NCBI GenBank assembly: GCA_029204225.1 | Contig: CM055096.1 | Location: 46,697,079 to 46,761,078, forward strand | Length of the DNA: 64,000 nt | DNA from: Diphasiastrum complanatum | Taxonomy: Eukaryota; Streptophyta; Lycopodiopsida; Lycopodiales; Lycopodiaceae | Reading direction: 5' to 3' | Part shown: positions 58,877-64,000 of the stretch, one piece after another | Position numbering within the stretch: the stretch's first letter is position 1 | Layout of the letters: every line of letters begins with the position of its first letter | Program-made: the position numbers and the translations under genes | Notes under the pieces: generated by a model | Database searches by the model: none | Told to the model about the DNA's origin: nothing | The model's input: only the letters and a program-made list of their open reading frames with translations

Positions 58877-58881
58877 AACCT

Positions 58882-59847
58882 TACCATCAATGACTTGCTG
58901 ACTTGCTGACATAGAATAGACAATGTACCAACATCATGATGAAGAGTAAGTGTAGAACCAAAAAAATCAGCAAGAGGTACTGATTTTAAAGAGGCATGTG
59001 CCTTCCTTTCGTAGTAAGACATATCTTTGCTGTTCTGCAAAGTCTCCAATAGCCGACAAGGAACTGTTATGGGCTGTTCAACACTTTGCTGCCCAAAGTG
59101 TTCCCAACATGGACCATGTTGTCCATAATCTTCTGCAGGCTGTTCTTGAAGCATAATCGACTGCTCATGATGTAAAATGGGCTGTAAATGACCAAAAGAA
59201 GATGACTGAACCTGTTGTCCAACGTCTTCATCATAAAAATTTGGCAAACTATCAAGAGATGCATCCACGATGGTGTCATCAAAGCTGTCCCTCGAAGAGG
59301 TATGGGATGACATAGAAGATTCTTCAAGTAATGAAAAATTCTCTCCAATCAAATGCTCACTCTTAACACTTTGAACAAAAGTACTAATTGACACATGTTG
59401 ACTCCCTCCTCCATTAGTACAAAATAGTTCCAAAGAGTGCTTGAATTTTTCAGCCTTTGCTAAAACATCAAATTGAAAAGGTTTCGCATGAAACTTTTCA
59501 CTAATGCATCCATCATATGCATCAACTTGCGGTGACTTGAAAAAAGAAGATTGTTTCAACATCTGCTCAATGTATCGTTGTTGAGAGATGAAGATTCTAG
59601 CCCCATGTGGAAGATCAACAAGAACCCAAGTGTGGTTCTTCATGAGTGAGTTGTACTCCTCTTGCATCGCATCCTCCCAACATTTTACTCCTCTTGCCTG
59701 CTCATAAAAAACAGGTTCTACTGCACCATCCTCAATAGAAGTTAGAGCAAAATCAGAAAAATCAGCAAATTCTACTGATTTAGTAGAGGCACGAGTCTTC
59801 CCTTCATAGAAATGATCCACTTTGCTGTCCTGCAAAGTCTGCAACAA
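58882..59847 (-). pseudogene. Element M 3' ORF, proximal part with duplicated module
   Basis: The minus frame holds RT lead-in motifs (WEDAMQEEYNSLMKNHTW, LVDLPHG) fused directly to ISQQRYIEQMLKQ, an RT-late segment, showing a deletion of RT. Then come DGCISEKFHAK, an EHFGQQSVEQP phrase and LLETLQNSKDMSYY...HASLKSVPLADF. The module EHFGQQSV - LL(Q/E)TLQ(D/N)SK - (A)S.KSV.(F/L)ADF - WED(A/V)M occurs twice in M, once each side, so the region is an internal duplication. Confidence 0.6.
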
Positions 59848-59850
59848 CCA

Positions 59851-60462
59851 TTAAGGGACTGGTTTGGGCTGTCCAACAGCCTTACCTTTGTCAACACTTT
59901 GCTGTCCAAAGTGTTCCGAACTTGGACCTTGCTGTCCAATTTTTTCCGAACTTGGACCTTGCTGTCCAATGTCTTCAACCATATTGAATCTCTTCAACAT
60001 CTTCAAGCTAGCAAAGTTGAGATGTCCAAACCTAGCATGCCATAATTCAGCCAACTCCAAAGAATGTGAACTTGATGCAATAAGACAAAAAGATGATGAA
60101 GCTCTTCGCTCATAGGTATCCATAAGGAACAATCCACCACGTAATGTTCCCGAAGCAATGATCATCAAAGATCTCTTTGGGTCTTTGATAAGACACTTGT
60201 CTTCTTTGAATTCCACAACCAATCCTTGGTTCATAATTGTAGAGACCGAAATGAGATTCTTTTTTATTTTTGGAACATAAAGTACATTACGAATGTACTT
60301 CTCCTCACCATTGGGTAAGATAATGGGGATCACTCCAATACCTTTGATAGGATAAGAGGTGTTATCAACACCTTGAACTTTGCTTCCATCATGCACTTTC
60401 ACAAGGTTTGTGAAGACTTCTTTGTGAGAAGTCATATGGCGTGTGGCACCGCTATCAATCAC
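59851..60462 (-). pseudogene. Element M protease and pre-integrase region
   Basis: Starts MIDSGATRHMTSHKEVF, the copia protease active site, then VLYVPKIKKNLISVS and LWHARFGHLNFASLKML, the pre-integrase zinc region. It ends in tandem GQQGPSSE(K/H) repeats instead of the integrase core. Confidence 0.85.
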
Positions 60463-61525
60463 CTAATCAATAGATGAAAAAACATCAACTTGTAAAGTTG
60501 AAGATGAGCTGTTTTCTGCTGAAAAACCAGCAAGATTCGAAGTGGCAGAAATCTCGTCTTTAGGAGAGATGAGATTATTAGTGACAAAAGCATAATAATT
60601 ATTGAAAAGATTATCCTCCTTTCCAAATTGTTGTTCCAAAGTAATAATTGCGGTACTTGTATCGTCACCTTTCTCTTTTTCCTTTGCAAGCCTCTTCCTA
60701 CATTCTTTGATGTGATGCCCAAACTTCTTGCAATAGTGGCACTTACACTTCTTCTTGGAGCCTTGATCTTGAGCTTCCTTAGATTTTTGATCATCTTTGG
60801 AAGTTTTGAAAGAAGGCTTCCTTTTCCACTTGCCTTTGCCTTTGCCTTTTGCAAAGAAAGCTTGATCTTCTTGTTCACCAAAGTTGATCCTTGTTTGCTC
60901 TTCTTGAAGAAGTAAGCCAACAAGTTCGTCGAAGGAGATTTGCTGTTCCCTAAGAGAAATGCTCAATGATGACACAAATGGAAGGTAAGAATTAGGAAGA
61001 GAGTCGAGAGTAATAGATACAAATTGTGAGTTCTCAATCACCTCATCAATACTAAGAAGCTCCTCTCGAAGATCCTTGATCTTCGTCAAGTGATTTGTAA
61101 GCAAATCACCTTCTTGCACCTTCAAGATAGAAAGTTGATTTCGAAGATATACCACTTTTGCCGCATTCTTTACTTGAAACATCTTTGCATGAGTCTCCCA
61201 AGCACTTTTGGAAGTCTTGCATGATCTAATATGTGGAAGGATAGGTCTCTTCACTGATAATGCAATGACGGAATGTGCTTGTGCATGTCGTCGATCCCCA
61301 CTTCTTTTGCTCATCGGAAGATACCTCCGTAGTTGAAGAAGTAGTTGTTCTAGATGGTGTAATAGGTGCCAAGGTAGGCGGCCTCTCTTCGTCACCATTA
61401 ACTACTTCCCACAAACCTTTAGCAATTAGAAGGTTCTTTATCATGTAGCACCACAAGGAATAGTTTGTGCCATCCAGCCTATCTTCATTAAATAAAGAAC
61501 CAATAGACTCCAATTCTTTAGCCAT
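60459..61525 (-). pseudogene. Element M gag
   Basis: The ATG at 61525 gives MAKELESIGSLFNEDRLDGT and NYSLW, then after a frameshift near 61260 AWETHAKMFQVKNA, YLRNQLSILK, LTKIKDLREELLSIDEV and the knuckle CHYCKKFGHHIKEC (about 60725-60765). A UBN2-type copia gag with a basic tail. Confidence 0.87.
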
Positions 61526-62105
61526 AACAGAAAAATCAGCTTGTAGTAGATAGGAAATAGACTTTCTAAGACAAAATCTACTCAAAGGGCAGCAACCTCA
61601 AAGCTGAAATTATGAGCACAATAGATTGCAATGCTTCACATGCAATTTGCTCAACAAGTAATGAAATAGGTGGCTGATTTCTGCACAAAAAAACAGAATG
61701 CTCACAAATAGGTAGACTTCGAATGAAGCCAAAACCAGAAATTTGTGGCTGAAAAGAGTGCACACTATGTGCATATAGAGTTGATGGTAGCGCCCTACTC
61801 CAAGCTCACCAACAGGGAAATTTTAGCAAGAAATGTGTCCAAAACACATGTATCTTCATTTAAGAAGTTGAAATTTTCAACATGTAATTGAGTCAAGATC
61901 ACATGCAATTGGTTTGAGCATGGGCGCCCTACTGCTAGCTCTCAAATAGGTGAAGGTGCCCTGCAATTTCCTACAAAAAAGCTATAAGAAGATGAACAGA
62001 TTCTTCTCCTGCAAAAATCAGCAGCTTGATGATTTTCTGCAACCAAAAGGGGAAGAAGATAGCTTCCTATTGGGCGCCCTCCTGCAAGCAATATGATCAC
62101 CTAAA

Positions 62106-62119
62106 GGCTCCTAATACCA
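62106..62119 (-). other. Element M primer-binding site (variant)
   Basis: TGGTATTAGGAGCC on the minus strand adjoins the LTR. It differs from the usual TGGTATCAGAGCC at several positions. Confidence 0.75.
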
Positions 62120-62641
62120 TGTAGGAAATAGAAGCCTAAGGATCCAGGATCTTAACTATTCAATCACACAAAGCATTCTCAAAAGAAAGAGAGAGATGGC
62201 TAGAAACTCTCTTGTAGAAACTCGTGGACAACCAAGAAGAATAGTCGGTATTGCTTACAAAAGTGTCTTATACAAATGAGATGCTCACATATATATAGTC
62301 CAAGATGACTATCTTACTTCATGACTATTGGTTATCCAACTACTTGACTATTGGCTTTCCAACTACTTGACTGGTTGTCCAACTACTTGACTATTGACTA
62401 TCCAACTTTCTATAAGTTACATAGAAAGAATAAGGTACCTCCAATATGTCAAGTTGGGGTACTTAATGTCACAATTAGGCCTAGTGGACCCATGAGTCCC
62501 TACCAAGTTAATTTCATACTAACTTAGCTAACTCTAAGTTTAGTAGGCCTAATATAATAAATGACCATGGTTACACAAGTCTCGACCTTTTGGGTCAAAG
62601 TAACCTATGGTAATGTAAGCAATTTCATTTACATTCCAACA
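62120..62641 (-). repeat. Element M 5' LTR
   Basis: 522 bp, direct repeat of 55202-55723. Confidence 0.93.
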
Positions 62642-62915
62642 TTGTTCACACTTTTTGGCAAGAAAGAAAGGTTCGAAAAAAGCTTTGTTGGAGGCTAACC
62701 TAATTCTTTGCTTGTTGGTTTTTTGAGTTTGTAATGCAATTTCAGGCTGAAATTTTCAGCACACAAGGCTTGTAGGAGGGCGAGTTCTTACATCCATCTA
62801 GTATGTGGTTTTCACACATTCCGGTGCTGATTTTTCAGATTTGATACTTGCTGGTTTTTGTGTCTTTTAGGGCACATTTAGGGTTTGAAAAAGTTTATCT
62901 TCTTGGCTGGTTCTT

Positions 62916-64000
62916 ATGGCAAGAGATTTGGGAGCAATTTGTACTTGTTCGGGCGAAGATATGTTGGATAGCACCAACTATTCTTCGTGGAGTTGCAAAC
63001 TGAGGTTTGGCATCGACGTGATGATCAAGATTTTATCGGTAACAAGATCTATTTTATATCATTTGAGATTTTGCAAGAGCTCTTAAAGTGCTTGGGAAAC
63101 ATTTTAAAAGATATACCGAATAAAGGATTTATCATCATGCTTTCTCCTCTCTACTTCATCCTCTTTGAAGGTAGAAGAGCAAAGGCATGCAAAGTTCAAT
63201 CATTGTTTTTTACAAGTACAAGTTTGCATCGGAATGTTGGTATGGTAGAGCATTCTTCTTCTTGTGAGCCATTTGTTGCAAATGATGGATGCATTAGTGA
63301 AGAACTTTATGAGCAAGCTTCTCAAGTACATGTTTTGGAAAAGGCTGAAATCAAGCATTCTTTGAAGCCATTTTTACTAATGGAGGAGGGGAAAAAATCA
63401 TGTCAATTAGTACATTGGTTTAAAATGGCGTGTTGTTGAATTTTTTGGGTGTTCAAAGTGGCAAGCTGCTGGCTTTTTTCTTGAAGATGGTGGACAACAT
63501 ATTCAGCCATGGTTTATTGATCATTTTCAGCCTATGTTACATCGTGAGCATCCTATTATGCATCGGGAACGGCCTGTGGAAGGCTTTTGGACAGCAAGGT
63601 CCACATTTGGAACACTTTGGACAGCAAAGTGTTGGTGATTTTGTGGCTGTTGGACAACCTGCTACAGCCTCTTGTTGGCTGTCCGAGTCTTTGTGGGATA
63701 GCAAAGCATCTTTTTACCTTAAAGGAAACACACATGCCTCACCAAAATCAGTACCTTATGCTGATTTTCCTGTTTTGATGCTTACTTCTTATGATGACGG
63801 TGTTGTCTTACCTAGTGTTGGTGAGCAGATCATTGATAGTAAGATTCGGGAGGATGTGATGGTAAAAGAGTATCATACTCTTCTTTATGTTTCTTATGGT
63901 AAGAAGACTTATGGAATCATGTGGGAACCATTGATGGATTGCAAATCCATATTTCGGCTTGTGGCTGGTTTTTGGTTACCTACTTTGGATGGAGCATGCT
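62916..64000 (+). pseudogene. Element N2 gag start and 3' ORF, runs off window
   Basis: Same layout as N1: gag start from ATG 62916, then NDGCISEELYEQASQ (63279 on), a QQGPHLEHFGQQSV phrase (about 63588-63640) that N1 lacks, and the KSVPYADF/WEPLMD segment. A one-base shortening of a T run near 63969 shifts the frame before FGWSM. The element continues beyond 64000. Confidence 0.7.

Larger units (their letters stand above)
56076..58881 (+). mobile_element. Copia-like element N1, TSD AACCT, inserted in M
   Basis: LTRs 56081-56514 and 58447-58876 (TGTTAGAAG...TCCTACA), exact AACCT target duplication (56076-56080, 58877-58881), PBS TGGTATCAGAG at 56515, purine tract AAGGAGGG at 58439-58446. The LTRs look almost identical, with a short deletion near 58785, so insertion was recent. 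The 1.93-kb interior has a gag start and a 3' ORF but no protease, integrase or RT: a non-autonomous element. Confidence 0.95.
55197..62646 (-). mobile_element. Copia-like element M, minus strand, TSD TTGTT
   Basis: LTRs 55202-55723 and 62120-62641 (522 bp each) with TG...CA ends, exact TTGTT target duplication (55197-55201, 62642-62646), a PBS variant (TGGTATTAGGAGCC on minus) by the right LTR and AAGGAGGG purine tract by the left. Interior 55724-62119 encodes gag and protease; integrase and most RT are deleted. Element N1 is inserted at 56081. M's LTR shares TAGGTTACTTTGACCCAAAA and following bases with N1's LTR, so both are one family group. Confidence 0.93.
54845..64000 (+). mobile_element. 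Copia-like element copy N2 (5'-truncated), split by element M
   Basis: 54845-55201 matches the leader of the intact copy N1 (56735-57086), and the match resumes at 62642 after element M and runs to the window end. Its own 5' LTR is missing on the left; its 3' end lies beyond 64000. The split is exact at the TTGTT target site of M. Confidence 0.85.

Overview
This window looks like nuclear DNA from a flowering plant. Two interrupted host genes have plant-type intron/exon structure: a complete HVA22-like gene, and exon 1 of the cytochrome bc1 subunit QCR9. The rest is mostly plant LTR retrotransposons (Ty1/copia, Ty3/gypsy including chromoviruses), many nested in each other. There are no rRNA genes, functional tRNA genes, CRISPR arrays or bacterial features. 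I cannot name the species.

Layout. 1-2.3 kb: no gene, one (AG)n tract. 2.3-7.57 and 13.68-14.0 kb: a decayed gypsy element, split by a complete minus-strand copia element (7572-13673, TSD AACTA). 14.0-16.3 kb: a tRNA-derived SINE-like insertion and a broken coiled-coil ORF. 16.46-18.46 kb: a chromovirus remnant with two LTRs, integrase tail and chromodomain. 18.5-27.45 kb: the most interesting segment, detailed below; a copia fragment sits at 21.9-24.6 kb. 27.5-30.9 kb: copia fragments and LTRs around a 137-bp (TC)n tract. 31-36 kb: AT-rich DNA with a 21-bp minisatellite and a 58-bp palindrome. 36.36-39.02 kb (minus): HVA22-like gene, five exons, intact. 39-49 kb: short repeats and several copia fragments, including one LTR shared by two internal regions. 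49-52.5 kb: a second chromovirus remnant carrying a minimal copia element with only 208 bp between its LTRs. 53.27-53.48 kb (plus): QCR9 promoter and exon 1. 53.5-64 kb: QCR9 exon 2 was not found, so its first intron appears to hold a three-level nest of related copia-like elements.

The 18.5-27.45 kb segment reads as a decayed, apparently undescribed DNA transposon. It holds (i) a plus-strand transposase-like gene resembling an uncharacterised family I associate with invertebrate and fungal repeats (GDLK...HPC..C, then QGMEKL); (ii) two minus-strand genes of unknown function, one with a long coiled coil, one small and Cys-rich; (iii) a minus-strand gene fusing a histone H3 domain, with centromeric-H3-like signatures, to a Ulp1/C48-type cysteine protease; and (iv) an apparent divergent promoter of CACGTG/CACATG repeats between two facing-away TATA boxes, flanked by seven copies of a 17-bp CTCGCG motif in both orientations. 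A histone fold joined to a SUMO-type protease inside a mobile element suggests an element that alters chromatin at its own or centromeric sites. That function is inference; the domains are visible in the sequence.
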